A stretch of DNA of 50,466 bases from an uncultured Bacteroidota bacterium (GTDB lineage Bacteria > Bacteroidota > Bacteroidia > Chitinophagales > Chitinophagaceae), in the NCBI GenBank assembly GCA_903906365.1, contig CAIVKC010000025.1, positions 1-50,466 on the forward strand, read 5' to 3'. Every line of letters begins with the position of its first letter. The first letter of the stretch is position 1. The notes below the pieces were generated by a model, which ran no database searches, was not told where the DNA came from, and saw only the letters and a program-made list of their open reading frames with translations. A program made the position numbers and the translations under genes. Positions 1-9,392 of this stretch are shown here, piece by piece.

Positions 1-726
1 GGAGGCATAGGTGGAATACAGTTCGATGGGCCATGCGCCGGTAATTTTCTTACCGAGGATATTGAGCGAATAATCCGGATGACGGATGTTCTCGCCGATG
101 CATATGGCCTTTTTCACGGAAGTCTCCCTGACCTCAATGCCGTGCTCTGCGGCGTATTGGATCAGTTTCACAATAAAAGAAGGGACGGCTACGATGGCGG
201 TGGGCCTGAGCCGGCGGATGGTTTCCCACTGCAGGGAGGGTACGCCCGGACCCAGGCGGATGATCCCGGCGCCGAGTTTGCGGATCCCTGAATAATATGC
301 CATTCCTGCCATAAACTGTCGGTCAAGGGTAAGCATCAGCTGATAAATGTCATGGGGTGATCCCCCTGCACACAGGAAGGAAACGTATTCATTGTGCGCC
401 AGCCGGCTCAGGTCTCCTTCGGTCAGGGCGACCGTCACCGGGCTGCCCAGGGTACCGGAGGTGGAGGTATACTCAATGATCCTGGTTTTATCCACACAGA
501 TAAAATCTTCATTGTACCGCTGCAGATCCTCTTTGGTGGTGACGGGAAGGCTGGTCAGGTCTTCCAGGGTGGTGATGTGGGAAATGTCCACCTGGTGTTC
601 CCTGAACCGCCGGCTGTAGTAAGGGGAACATTGCTTCAGGTAGGCCAGCAGCTCACCCAGTTTTTGTTCCTGCATGCCCCTGATACGCCCGGGGGACAAA
701 AAGGCCGTCTGGTCTGAATATTTCAT
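1..726 (-). CDS. AMP-dependent acyl/aryl-CoA ligase, phenylacetate-CoA ligase-like (partial)
   Basis: The reading frame starts at the ATG at 726-724 and runs off the left edge, giving 242 visible residues. It contains a threonine/serine-rich adenylate-forming loop (YTSTSGTLGSPV, about residues 88-99), the usual AMP/phosphate-binding motif of the ANL superfamily. The N-terminal layout (conserved QEQKLGELLAYLKQCSPYY, then a 'LPVTTKEDL' stretch) is that of phenylacetate-CoA ligase-like proteins. Enzymes of this family activate a carboxylic acid with ATP and load it on CoA or a carrier protein. In flexirubin and aryl-polyene loci such a ligase activates the aromatic starter acid (a cinnamate or coumarate type). 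The start overlaps the stop of acpS (ATGA, 723-726), so the two are probably translationally coupled. The substrate is inferred from context; the C-terminal domain is not visible. Confidence 0.8.
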   Translation of the reverse strand, partial: MKYSDQTAFLSPGRIRGMQEQKLGELLAYLKQCSPYYSRRFREHQVDISHITTLEDLTSLPVTTKEDLQRYNEDFICVDKTRIIEYTSTSGTLGSPVTVALTEGDLSRLAHNEYVSFLCAGGSPHDIYQLMLTLDRQFMAGMAYYSGIRKLGAGIIRLGPGVPSLQWETIRRLRPTAIVAVPSFIVKLIQYAAEHGIEVRETSVKKAICIGENIRHPDYSLNILGKKITGAWPIELYSTYAS

Positions 727-1100
727 GGCTTTTCAATTATTACCACGGCTGATGCCAGTGTTGACAGATGGGACATGCTTACCGTGATCTGCAAGATACC
801 AAATGATGCTACTGATCTGGAGGTTTCCCCCAGCAGTACCAGTTCGGGCCTGCCCTTCTGGTCAGGCAGGATTTCTATTTCATGAAAGGAAGTGCCGCTG
901 GTCCAGCCGGTTCCCAGGGCTTTCAGGAAGGCTTCCTTGGCAGCAAACCGGGCGGCATAATGTTCAAATCGGTTTGTCTTTGACTCACAATAGGCAATTT
1001 CCCCGGCAGAAAATACAAGCTCCCGGAAACCGGATTCCTTATTGATCTTGGCCGCTACCCGGTCCACCTCTATCATGTCAGTTCCTAAACCTGCTATCAT
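723..1100 (-). CDS. acpS: Holo-[acyl-carrier-protein] synthase (4'-phosphopantetheinyl transferase, AcpS type)
   Basis: The product is 125 residues, the usual AcpS length. It transfers 4'-phosphopantetheine from CoA to the serine of an acyl carrier protein. The N-terminal GLGTDMIEVDR segment supplies the conserved Mg-binding aspartate, and ARFAAKEAFLKALG is the AcpS signature with the catalytic glutamate. A VSMSHLSTLASA segment closes the fold. The ATG at 1100 makes an ATGA overlap with the stop of the upstream C45 gene, so it is preferred to an ATG at 1127 that would add nine residues. The gene sits in the pigment operon, which has its own acyl carrier protein (13771-14034). That suggests it primes this ACP, though it could also be the general cellular enzyme. 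Confidence 0.9.
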   Translation of the reverse strand: MIAGLGTDMIEVDRVAAKINKESGFRELVFSAGEIAYCESKTNRFEHYAARFAAKEAFLKALGTGWTSGTSFHEIEILPDQKGRPELVLLGETSRSVASFGILQITVSMSHLSTLASAVVIIEKP

Positions 1101-2773
1101 TTTTGGGAGGGTTGATTTTTTAGACATTTTTTAATCTGTTGGGAGATATGGTCCCGTTCCCCCGTGGTGGCAATTTCCATGGACAGGGCCTGCCGGTAGC
1201 AGCCCAAGGCACGGCTGAATTGGCCCTTGAGGTACAAATAATCACCCGCCAGCACATAGGTATGGTAAAACGACGGATTGCTTGCCACCAGGCTGTCAGG
1301 ATTAATTTCTTCCCCATCGGCCAGGCGCCTTTTAAACTCCCGGTATTGCTGAAAATGCCTATAATCAGCGCTCAGCAGGAAAGAATCCTCCGCAATGGTC
1401 AGACCGGCTTCATTGATTTCATGGTCCGTTTTCATTCCGGCCAGGGCAAATACCTTATGCAGGTCATAGGCTACATAGCGGCCAAGCTGCCAGGGCGAGG
1501 TGGACACCCAGACCAGCAGTTTTTCAGGTTCAAAAACGATGGAATGATGGGCAATCAGCTGGTTGATGGCTTTCTCATTTCCCATGCCGATGTCCGTATT
1601 GTGCAGGCCCCTTCGGTCCCGGAGGATACCCACCGTCTTGGCTACTGTGTTTTTTCCATTGGAATCAAGCAGTTCCATCAGGCGGCGGTACCGGTAAGGA
1701 GAGGCACTTTGGGCCATTTGTTCCATATTGGGCTTCGAACCTGCCAAACCCCTGCTCTGAAAATGATTGGTACAAACAATGAAATCCTTTTGCGGATCAT
1801 ACACATCCAGGCTGTCCGGTGTCTTTTCGATCACCACCGCTTTTTTGTCCAGGGCTGAACCAATCAGGAAGGATTCGGATACAAACATTTTCCTTTTGGA
1901 AGCTATTTGAATGGCCTCCCTGATATTTTGGGCATACTGCAGGATTTCACGTACTACCAGGGAAACCGGTGTGGCAGAACCATAAGGAATCTTTGTCTTG
2001 TCGGCATTGATGGTTACGGTAAGACCCTTTTCATTCATGCCTGAAACAACCCCAATAAAGCCTCCCCAGGTAACACTCATGAATTTATAACCACTCGAGG
2101 GGTTAAAGAAAGCCACGATTTTATCTTCCGCAAACCGGTCACCGACATAGAAATCAAAGTTGCGGCCGATGATCATGGTACTGTCCTGGGATCGTTCTCC
2201 CCAGGTACCGAAAGAAGTGCAGCCTACCAATGCCATGCTCTGCAGGGCATGCCCGATGTCATGGGCCGCATGGTAATTGAGGATGCGCTGGTAATTGGAT
2301 CCTATATAACCATATTTATCCGAGGCGGACTGGGATATACCGAAAATTTCCTCCCTGTATTCAGGCTGAACGCTTTTGTCAAGGTCCCTGTTAAACCAGC
2401 CTACAAAATATTTCAGGAAATGAAGGTAAAAGGGGTTAGGGATCATTTTATTGATCTGTGCACTAAAGTGGTCTTCCTGCCGCTGCACCAGTTCCATGGA
2501 CAATTTGCCGTTGGTAACCCCCCTTTCAAAAGGGGTTCCTTCCACATAGAGTTCATAGAGTCCGCTGCTGCTTTTCCGAAACCAGCTGTTGTGGAGGGTA
2601 TAGAACCCAGGACTCACTTCGCTGCGCTTCCACAAGGTGCTGCTCATGTCTGCGGGTTTGGGCGGGTTTGCCCTGGAGACAACCACCAGGTAAATGAAAA
2701 GCAGCAAAATGAGCCCCAGCAAGGAGCAGAAAAAATATAATATAGGTTTCCAGAATCGACGGAGTCTAGGCAT
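1097..2773 (-). CDS. C45-family Ntn-hydrolase / acyl-CoA:6-APA acyltransferase-like, membrane-anchored
   Basis: The product is 558 residues from the ATG at 2773, which overlaps the upstream FAD gene by 8 bases; longer starts upstream lie inside that gene. Residues about 9-32 form one hydrophobic segment, an uncleaved signal anchor or signal peptide. The core resembles the C45 family, whose members self-cleave at a Gly-Cys bond to expose an N-terminal cysteine nucleophile. Here a GCTSFGTWG motif places that cysteine at about residue 185, followed by the typical GRNFDF motif. The C-terminus (NPSFYHTYVLAGDYLYLKGQF...) looks TPR-like. C45 enzymes hydrolyse or transfer acyl groups at amide bonds (penicillin acyltransferase, acid ceramidase-like enzymes). 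The gene's place between an FAD oxidoreductase and acpS suggests a tailoring or acyl-transfer step in flexirubin assembly; that is inferred. Confidence 0.8.
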   Translation of the reverse strand: MPRLRRFWKPILYFFCSLLGLILLLFIYLVVVSRANPPKPADMSSTLWKRSEVSPGFYTLHNSWFRKSSSGLYELYVEGTPFERGVTNGKLSMELVQRQEDHFSAQINKMIPNPFYLHFLKYFVGWFNRDLDKSVQPEYREEIFGISQSASDKYGYIGSNYQRILNYHAAHDIGHALQSMALVGCTSFGTWGERSQDSTMIIGRNFDFYVGDRFAEDKIVAFFNPSSGYKFMSVTWGGFIGVVSGMNEKGLTVTINADKTKIPYGSATPVSLVVREILQYAQNIREAIQIASKRKMFVSESFLIGSALDKKAVVIEKTPDSLDVYDPQKDFIVCTNHFQSRGLAGSKPNMEQMAQSASPYRYRRLMELLDSNGKNTVAKTVGILRDRRGLHNTDIGMGNEKAINQLIAHHSIVFEPEKLLVWVSTSPWQLGRYVAYDLHKVFALAGMKTDHEINEAGLTIAEDSFLLSADYRHFQQYREFKRRLADGEEINPDSLVASNPSFYHTYVLAGDYLYLKGQFSRALGCYRQALSMEIATTGERDHISQQIKKCLKNQPSQK

Positions 2774-4277
2774 TTCTGATTTTTTCAATGATATTTTCAT
2801 GGCCAAGCAGGGCGTTGCAGGTGGCCAGGGCGGTAATGCTGGCGCCCAGGATTCCGTGCAAGTTGAGATTTTGTCCTGTAAAATAGAAATTAGGCAACCT
2901 CGTGTGCGGGGCAATCAGGGTTTTAACAGGATCCCTGCAGTCTTTGAGGATGCCGTAGATGGAACCTTCCTTGGATCCGGTATAATCCCTGAAGGAAAGC
3001 GGCGTGGCTGCGTAGGAGGACAAAACCATAGACCGGAGTCCCGGGAATTTCTTTTCCAGCAGATCCATCAAAATGGCTGTCTTTTTCCGCTTGAATGACT
3101 CGTATTCATCTCCCCGTTGGGCAGGATGGGATACGGTGTTTACGGTATTTTCCCATGGTTTCACCTCCTCATACCGCATATAGGCCAGGATGGTCATGGC
3201 TTCCGCAAATTCCCCTCCCCTGGAGGAAGGCGACATAAATAGGGCATAACCCAGGGGCCAGTTATCGGCATTGTATTGCTCCATTTTCCATAAAAATCCC
3301 GGTCGCTGCCAGTAATAATTATGGGAAAAATATTTTAATGAGCCCTTTTTTAAAACGAGGTTCAGGCTGAAACAGGATATGGAGTTTTCCAGATGGTTGA
3401 TCCTGCTCCTGTAGGCGGGCCGGATGACGGGGCTGTCGAGGAGTTCCAGGGTTTTGGCCGGATGCAGGTTTGAAATGAAGTTACTGGCTTTCAGGATGGC
3501 TCCGCCTTCCAGCCGTACATGGCTGACCCGGCCCTCCTGCACAACAATTTCCTTTACCTCGGCATTACAGCGGACCTCTCCGTCGCATTGGCGGATATTG
3601 CGGGCCAGCCATTTTGCAATCTGGGAAGCTCCGTCCACACATTTCCAGGAGCTTTCGATATAGCTGTTCAGGATGAGCGCATGGATGTACAGAGGGGTTT
3701 TTTCACCCTGTCCGGCATACAGGATATTGTTGCCGCCAAGCACAGCCTGCAGTTTGGGATGGCTGGTTACCGATTCGATGAATTGTTTGGCACTGATTTC
3801 CAGCACGTCCGCCTTTTCACTGTATGCTCCGCCACTGCGGAGGTTATAGAGGGGAAACCTGGAGCAGACCGACCGGATGGTTTCACAATAGGTTCGAATG
3901 CTGGCTTCCTCCCCCGGGAACATTCGGCCCAGTTTTTCCATAAAATTCTCATATCCCTGGGCCAGCGGGTATTCTCGATCGTCGCCGTCGATCAGGATCA
4001 TGTCAAAAGCATCGGGGTCCATTTTTCGGAGCTTAAGCTTATCTATGAGTCCCAGGTATTTGAAAATCTGGTAGAGATTCTGCCCCTTGTCAAGACCCCC
4101 TATATAATGTACGGCCGAATCAAAAATGACCCTGTCCCTGACGTAGGTTTGCAAGGCACCTCCCGTCTGCCTGTTTTTTTCCAGCACGCAGACGCGGTAT
4201 CCTTCCAGGCCCAGCAGGTTAGCGCAAACCAGCCCGCCAATGCCGCTTCCTATGATTATGATGTCAAACTGCTGCAT
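2766..4277 (-). CDS. CrtI/CrtISO-like FAD-dependent oxidoreductase (phytoene desaturase family)
   Basis: The 503-residue protein begins with a Rossmann dinucleotide-binding motif (IIIIGSGIGGL, residues 6-16) and an acidic end of the second strand (VLEKNRQTGGAL). It ends with a second FAD contact region (FYFTGQNLNLHGILGASI), the pattern of COG1233 enzymes: phytoene desaturase, carotenoid isomerase and retinol saturase. These act on conjugated polyene chains. In a locus that builds an aryl polyene, a role in desaturating, isomerising or reducing the polyene is plausible but not proven. No flavin-halogenase WxWxIP motif was seen. The gene overlaps its neighbours at both ends (14 bases with the MMPL fusion upstream, 8 bases with the C45 gene downstream), so it is part of one transcript. 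A paralogue lies at 9711-11420 on the other strand. Confidence 0.85.
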   Translation of the reverse strand: MQQFDIIIIGSGIGGLVCANLLGLEGYRVCVLEKNRQTGGALQTYVRDRVIFDSAVHYIGGLDKGQNLYQIFKYLGLIDKLKLRKMDPDAFDMILIDGDDREYPLAQGYENFMEKLGRMFPGEEASIRTYCETIRSVCSRFPLYNLRSGGAYSEKADVLEISAKQFIESVTSHPKLQAVLGGNNILYAGQGEKTPLYIHALILNSYIESSWKCVDGASQIAKWLARNIRQCDGEVRCNAEVKEIVVQEGRVSHVRLEGGAILKASNFISNLHPAKTLELLDSPVIRPAYRSRINHLENSISCFSLNLVLKKGSLKYFSHNYYWQRPGFLWKMEQYNADNWPLGYALFMSPSSRGGEFAEAMTILAYMRYEEVKPWENTVNTVSHPAQRGDEYESFKRKKTAILMDLLEKKFPGLRSMVLSSYAATPLSFRDYTGSKEGSIYGILKDCRDPVKTLIAPHTRLPNFYFTGQNLNLHGILGASITALATCNALLGHENIIEKIRNA

Positions 4278-7200
4278 GGCTGGTCCCGGGTTTTTTCTTC
4301 AGTACAAAAATAACATTGGAGGTATATTTTGTCTGGTCGATTTCCTGGCAATCCATCCGGTGCTCGGCAGCCATGCTGCGAATGAAATTTCCCGACAAAA
4401 AGGATAAACCCTGGTTTGCTGTCTTGTTGAATCCCGAGAAGGTGGTAGAAATGAATTCGGTGAAACGGGTTCCCCTTTGCCGGAGGGCGAGGTCCTTGTT
4501 AGCATCCCGGATCACCAGGACACCTTCGGGGTGAATGCTTTCAATGCATTTTTCAATCACCATCCTTTGCTGGGGTGGAGTCAGGTAATGCAATACGTCA
4601 GAGACGACAATACCGTCCGCAGGTTCAAGGGGGAAATGGACTATGTCACTGCAAATAAAATTGGTTTGACGGTTCCGGCTGAAGCAATGGAGGGCCGTTT
4701 CAATTTTATCCTCATCATAATCAATCCCGGTAATATTCCTGGCAGGGGCGGCAAAATGCAACATATAGGACATGAATCCGTAACCGCACCCTATGTCCAG
4801 GATTTTTCCTGTTTTCGGCAGCAGGTCATGAAATACCTGGTAGTCGTTTTCCATCCTTATCTTGATTCGAAGGTACCACTCCAGTACCGGCCCCTTATAG
4901 AGGTAGTTATAGATAAGTTGTTCCCTGTAGTAACCTGGCTGTTCAATGGTCTGGCGCATCACGTCCAGTTCCTTTCGGAAATAACGGCCAACCAATTTGG
5001 ATCTTTCCGCATATCCTTCCCCAAATGTCAGGTCGGAAGGGCTGATCCTGGGCAGGAATTTCAGGGTGATGCGCCCATCTTTGAGCAGAAAATCGTTTTT
5101 TGTCATGGTATATCCCGTGCCGTGAATCACAATAGGCAGAATGTCCAGTTGGAATTTTTCGGCCAGGAAAAAGGCGCCTTTGTGGAACCTTCGCATCTTT
5201 CCATCCACCGAACGGGTGCCTTCGGGGAAAACAATGACGGAATATCCCTTCCTGATCCGGTCGGCAACCAGATCGAGGCTGCCTTCGGCCCCCTGCATTA
5301 CCGGGTAATAATCTGCCATGCGCACGATGAAGCCAAAAACCGGCGAATTCCAGACCCAGTGGTTGGTAAACAGGATTAGCCTGGGGTGGAGCATGACGGT
5401 GGAAAGGATATCCAGGAAGGACTGGTGATTCGAAATGACGATCGCGGGTTTTGAAAAATCCTCACCAAGGGGATTGATCACCTTCTTGGATACATTTCCC
5501 ATTACATACATCAGTGACCAGCAAAAGGCAGCAACACATCGATGGAAGGCCAGTTTTCCTTTTTCCCGGTTAAAGGGATTGAGTCTGACCAGGATAACGC
5601 CAATCAGCGTAAGCAGGAGGCTGGCCAGGACAAAATAGGTGAATGCAAAGGCGGATTTCAACAACCCGGAAATGGTCCAGGGAAACCTTTTGCGTTCCAC
5701 CCGCCGGGTGATGAGTACACGGAACAGAAAAGGGATAAGGATTTGTGACATGATCACCACGCAAAAAATGCCGACGATGGATATGATGGCGATGGAGCGA
5801 AGGGCGGGATGTTTTGCAAAGATGAGTACCCCCAGACCGGCGATGGTGGTAATGGCCGACAGAAAAATGGAAGACTTGTAGGAGGAGAGATTTTTTTTAC
5901 CCGTCTTGTATTCCTGCAACAGTCCGTCCATGATGAACAGGCTGTAGTCGTCACCCAGGCCGAAAATGAAAGCAGAAATGATGATGTTTATAATGTTGAA
6001 CTGGATGCCAAACAGCCCCATAATACCCAGGATCCAGATGAAGGTAATGAACATGGGAATAAAGGAGATCAGGGTGAGTTCCAGCCTGCCATAGGTGAGT
6101 AATAGGACGCCGAATACCAGGATGGATGACATCAGCGCAATACTGGTAAAATCGGAATTAATGATTTCTACAAATTTAGTGGTCAGGTATTGCTTATCCA
6201 GGACCGTGGTGGCCAGGTCGTTTTCAAAGGCATCATAGACGGCTTTTTTGCCGCCGGGGCTGACCTTCAGCAGGGTTACCACCGTGGTATTCCCCGGTTT
6301 TTCGGTAATATAGTCATCCAGAAAAGTCTTTCTCACGCCGGCCAGCGCATTGTTGTCTGCCGGCTGGAATTCCATGTTTAGCCATTTGGAAAAGGCATCA
6401 AAGGCGGAAGGCCTGAAACCAAGGGCGGTTCCCTGGATCACCAGGTTTTCCAGGAGGGCTTTTTTCCGCTCATCGGTCCAGTATTTCTTCCATCGCGTGA
6501 TCCTTGCCCGTTGCAAGGAATCAGAAATAATCAGGGAAGATACCCCTGAATACTTCCGTACAATGCCCCTTGATTTGAGCAGTGCTGCCCTGGCCACCGC
6601 CTTTTCATTGTTCACCAGGGCCTCATTGAGGCTTGCACCTTCGCTGACCAGGTAAACGGACTGAAGCGAAAAAGCGTTGATCGAATTGAGTCTTGTTTCT
6701 GCCTGCCGGAGCCTGTCTGACATAAAATTCATCTTCACCAGCTCTGACTCAAAACCCACTGATCTGGCGGTGTAGGCAAAAACAAAGGTCAGCCCGATGA
6801 TGGTGATGACAATGTACTTGTTGTATTCGGGACGGTAGGAGGAAATGCTGTCGATCCAGGAGTTCCTGATAGCCTGGTGATGCAGTTGCTCCTTGCGGGA
6901 AGCAATGATATGAGGTAAAAAAATCAACGAACAAAGGGAGGCGCCAATCAGGCTGAATGCAGCAAATAGCCCCAGGTCCCTGAGCATTTCGGATTCGACG
7001 AATTCCAGGCATAAAAACCCGCCGATGGTCGTAAAACTACCGACCGTCAGTGGCATGACCAGGTCACGGATGACCTGGATGATACTCCCGGTATGCTTGT
7101 AATGGTTGAAAACATGGAGGGAATAATTGACCGCTACGCCCAGTATGACGGATCCTGAACCCAGGGCAATTACCGAAATGGATCCCTTGATGAAATAGAT

Positions 7201-8142
7201 GGCAGCCAGCGAAAAAAGGGCCCCAAATAGTACAGGGACCAGGATGATCAGGGGGGCTGTCTTTTTCCTGAAATATAAACCAATGAAGACAATCAGAAAT
7301 ACTACGGTAATACCCTGCGTATATAGTGAGTCTTTTCTCAGCTGCAGGGCATTGCCAACCGAAACGGCCGTCGCACCGAAGTAGGCCATTTCAATGGAAC
7401 CATATCCTTTTTCAGCCAGCGCTTCCCCGGTGGCGTCCAATCCTTTCAGCAAACGGGCGTTCATGCCCGTATTGCCTGGAGGATACCGGGGGGTTATAAA
7501 AAGGAGCAGGTGTTTGTGGTCCCTGGTCACTACATAATTATCGTATAGTTCGAAGTTGTCATCATACTGCAGCTGTTGCATCTTTTTTAAACCCAGGTAG
7601 GAAATTCCCACGGGGTCGCTGCTAATCATGTTTTTGAGGGCCAGTCCCGCAGGGGAGGTAAGGGTCCGGATATCTCCCCGGAGGGCAACTCCTAAACGGT
7701 CCGGCCTGGTCAAAGTATCCATTGCCAGATAGTCCTGGTCATCCAGGTAAACCGGCAGGTGTTCCCTGATGGTGTTGAAAAGTGCCAGGGTAAAACTGTC
7801 GTTGACCTTATCGCTGATTTTGAGAATATAGGGGTCTGACCTGAGCCGGAGTGCCTCCACAAAATGATCTGCATATTCCACCAGGCTGTCCGGGCGTGCG
7901 GGGGCCGAACTGTCTTTTTGTGTGATCATGACGACCATGCGGTCGAGGAATTTGGAGTTTTGAAAAACCTGGTTGAGTTTTTCTATCTTTTTATCCCGGG
8001 GTAAAACTTTTGAGATGTCTTCTTCAAACCTCAGGCGGAGCGCAAAGAAAGCGGACAGGGCGAAAAGGGAAATAAAGGTAACGAAATACACCCCGCGGTG
8101 TTTTTCAAAGTATTGGTATATGCGTACAAAAATATTTTCCAT
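4264..8142 (-). CDS. Trifunctional MMPL/RND-type exporter + lysophospholipid-type acyltransferase + SAM methyltransferase
   Basis: The single 1292-residue frame holds three modules. Residues about 1-815 are an MMPL/RND-like transporter with two hydrophobic bundles (about 275-410 and 665-810) separated by soluble loops; GVAVNYSLH and GLGDDYSLF mark the two symmetric TM4 motifs. Residues about 830-1065 are a PlsC/LPLAT-type acyltransferase with NHQSFLD (905-911, the HX4D motif) and FPEGTRS (972-978). Residues about 1090-1285 are a class I methyltransferase with the SAM loop LDIGCGYG (1115-1122). The frame has no internal stop or frameshift, so this is a true fusion. In flexirubin loci such modules are expected to export the pigment, form the acyl ester and methylate the aryl ring; assigning each step to each domain is inference. 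A protein with this domain order is, to my knowledge, recognised in flexirubin-type clusters of Bacteroidota. Confidence 0.92.
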   Translation of the reverse strand: MENIFVRIYQYFEKHRGVYFVTFISLFALSAFFALRLRFEEDISKVLPRDKKIEKLNQVFQNSKFLDRMVVMITQKDSSAPARPDSLVEYADHFVEALRLRSDPYILKISDKVNDSFTLALFNTIREHLPVYLDDQDYLAMDTLTRPDRLGVALRGDIRTLTSPAGLALKNMISSDPVGISYLGLKKMQQLQYDDNFELYDNYVVTRDHKHLLLFITPRYPPGNTGMNARLLKGLDATGEALAEKGYGSIEMAYFGATAVSVGNALQLRKDSLYTQGITVVFLIVFIGLYFRKKTAPLIILVPVLFGALFSLAAIYFIKGSISVIALGSGSVILGVAVNYSLHVFNHYKHTGSIIQVIRDLVMPLTVGSFTTIGGFLCLEFVESEMLRDLGLFAAFSLIGASLCSLIFLPHIIASRKEQLHHQAIRNSWIDSISSYRPEYNKYIVITIIGLTFVFAYTARSVGFESELVKMNFMSDRLRQAETRLNSINAFSLQSVYLVSEGASLNEALVNNEKAVARAALLKSRGIVRKYSGVSSLIISDSLQRARITRWKKYWTDERKKALLENLVIQGTALGFRPSAFDAFSKWLNMEFQPADNNALAGVRKTFLDDYITEKPGNTTVVTLLKVSPGGKKAVYDAFENDLATTVLDKQYLTTKFVEIINSDFTSIALMSSILVFGVLLLTYGRLELTLISFIPMFITFIWILGIMGLFGIQFNIINIIISAFIFGLGDDYSLFIMDGLLQEYKTGKKNLSSYKSSIFLSAITTIAGLGVLIFAKHPALRSIAIISIVGIFCVVIMSQILIPFLFRVLITRRVERKRFPWTISGLLKSAFAFTYFVLASLLLTLIGVILVRLNPFNREKGKLAFHRCVAAFCWSLMYVMGNVSKKVINPLGEDFSKPAIVISNHQSFLDILSTVMLHPRLILFTNHWVWNSPVFGFIVRMADYYPVMQGAEGSLDLVADRIRKGYSVIVFPEGTRSVDGKMRRFHKGAFFLAEKFQLDILPIVIHGTGYTMTKNDFLLKDGRITLKFLPRISPSDLTFGEGYAERSKLVGRYFRKELDVMRQTIEQPGYYREQLIYNYLYKGPVLEWYLRIKIRMENDYQVFHDLLPKTGKILDIGCGYGFMSYMLHFAAPARNITGIDYDEDKIETALHCFSRNRQTNFICSDIVHFPLEPADGIVVSDVLHYLTPPQQRMVIEKCIESIHPEGVLVIRDANKDLALRQRGTRFTEFISTTFSGFNKTANQGLSFLSGNFIRSMAAEHRMDCQEIDQTKYTSNVIFVLKKKPGTSHAAV

Positions 8143-8153
8143 GCTTACCCGGA

Positions 8154-9392
8154 TTACCTGACCGTTGCCGTTTTTCTTTTAAACAATGAGAGTAACAAAA
8201 AGATTAAAAATGCTGACAGGATGCCCGCTGCCAGGGCAAGGGTGATGCTGCCGTACAGATATTGCTCAAAGTTCCTTCGGATGGAGGAGAGGGTGATGTC
8301 ACGGCTGAATGCAATATGCGTCGCACGCTCTCCCATCCATATCCCTCCCATCCGGTAACTCAGGAAAATTATAAGGGGTATCATAGGGGGGATACTGATA
8401 TTGGCCGCGATAATTACAAGGGCTTTGTTTAATCGAAGCACGATGGCCAGGAAAATGGCCAGGACCAGCTGAAATCCCCATACCGGAATAATTCCCATAA
8501 ACACACCCAAACCCACCGAGAGCACCTTTATATAATCGGGCTGGTATTGATTGAAGAGATGCTCCCGGATGAAGGCCCCGTTTTTTTTACTGTCAAACAG
8601 GGTGCGTAAAAAGTTCCTGGGTTTGATGTAAAAAAAAGCAATAAGGACAAGGACGGTATTTAACAGGCTGATCCTGGTAAAATCCTTAAAGGGCCTGAAA
8701 TGGGATACCCGTTCATTTTTCGGCGGGTAATACACACGCACGGGAACCGACTCCACCTTTACCCCCCGCCAGGCGCTCCGGACAATGACTTCAATTTCAA
8801 ATTCATATTTCCTGGTCAGGAAGTGAATGGAGGACAGGGGGACCAGCGGATACAGCCGGTATCCTGATTGTGTATCAGGCAGGGAGATCCCGGTCTCCAC
8901 CCTGAACCAGAAATTGGAGAACCGGTTGCCGAAACTGCTTTTACCCGGAACTGCTGACTGGTCCATGTTTCGGGAGCCAATGACAATGGCATTTTTTTCC
9001 TGCTCCAGCTTTTCCAGGAAAGCCGGCAGGTCGCTGGCAAAGTGCTGTCCGTCGGAATCTATACTGATGGCATATCGATATCCGTTTTTTTGGGCATGGA
9101 TAAAACCGCTGCGAAGTGCCCAGCCTTTGCCCTTGTTTACAGGGTAACTGACTTTCTTGACAAATGGAAAAGATTCCAATATGAACTCCGTTTGGTCGGT
9201 TGAACCATCATTAATTACCATAATGTGGCGGGTATAACGGGCTATATCCTCCAGGAGGGGCGCGAGCGTAGTGGCATTATTGTAGGTGGGTACCAGGACA
9301 CAGGCCTGCAATTGCTCAAACCTTTTCTCCCAGGCCGGTTCCACCTGAATGCTTTCCCTGGTTTTGTCCTTGCCCTCCCTTAGGTCCATCAT
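8154..9392 (-). CDS. Family 2 glycosyltransferase fused to a DUF2062 membrane domain
   Basis: The protein has 412 residues. The N-terminal GT-A domain (about 30-255) starts VLVPTYNNATTL, has NDGSTD at 61-66 and a metal-binding DSDGQH at 112-117, typical of dolichyl/undecaprenyl-phosphate sugar transferases. The C-terminal part (about 290-405) is hydrophobic and carries the DUF2062 pattern (GVFMGIIPVWGFQ ... NISIPPMIPLIIF). GT2-DUF2062 proteins occur in flexirubin and aryl-polyene loci and may act on a lipid-linked sugar or the pigment anchor; the acceptor is not known. The gene ends 11 bases before the MMPL fusion and is the last minus-strand gene before an interruption by a plus-strand gene. 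Translation may begin at the first or second of two adjacent ATG codons. Confidence 0.88.
   Translation of the reverse strand: MMDLREGKDKTRESIQVEPAWEKRFEQLQACVLVPTYNNATTLAPLLEDIARYTRHIMVINDGSTDQTEFILESFPFVKKVSYPVNKGKGWALRSGFIHAQKNGYRYAISIDSDGQHFASDLPAFLEKLEQEKNAIVIGSRNMDQSAVPGKSSFGNRFSNFWFRVETGISLPDTQSGYRLYPLVPLSSIHFLTRKYEFEIEVIVRSAWRGVKVESVPVRVYYPPKNERVSHFRPFKDFTRISLLNTVLVLIAFFYIKPRNFLRTLFDSKKNGAFIREHLFNQYQPDYIKVLSVGLGVFMGIIPVWGFQLVLAIFLAIVLRLNKALVIIAANISIPPMIPLIIFLSYRMGGIWMGERATHIAFSRDITLSSIRRNFEQYLYGSITLALAAGILSAFLIFLLLSLFKRKTATVR

Noticed and set aside
2766-4277. Flavin-dependent halogenase (some flexirubins are chlorinated)
   Set aside because: The protein has the CrtI-type FAD motifs and lacks a WxWxIP motif, as does the paralogue at 9711-11420.
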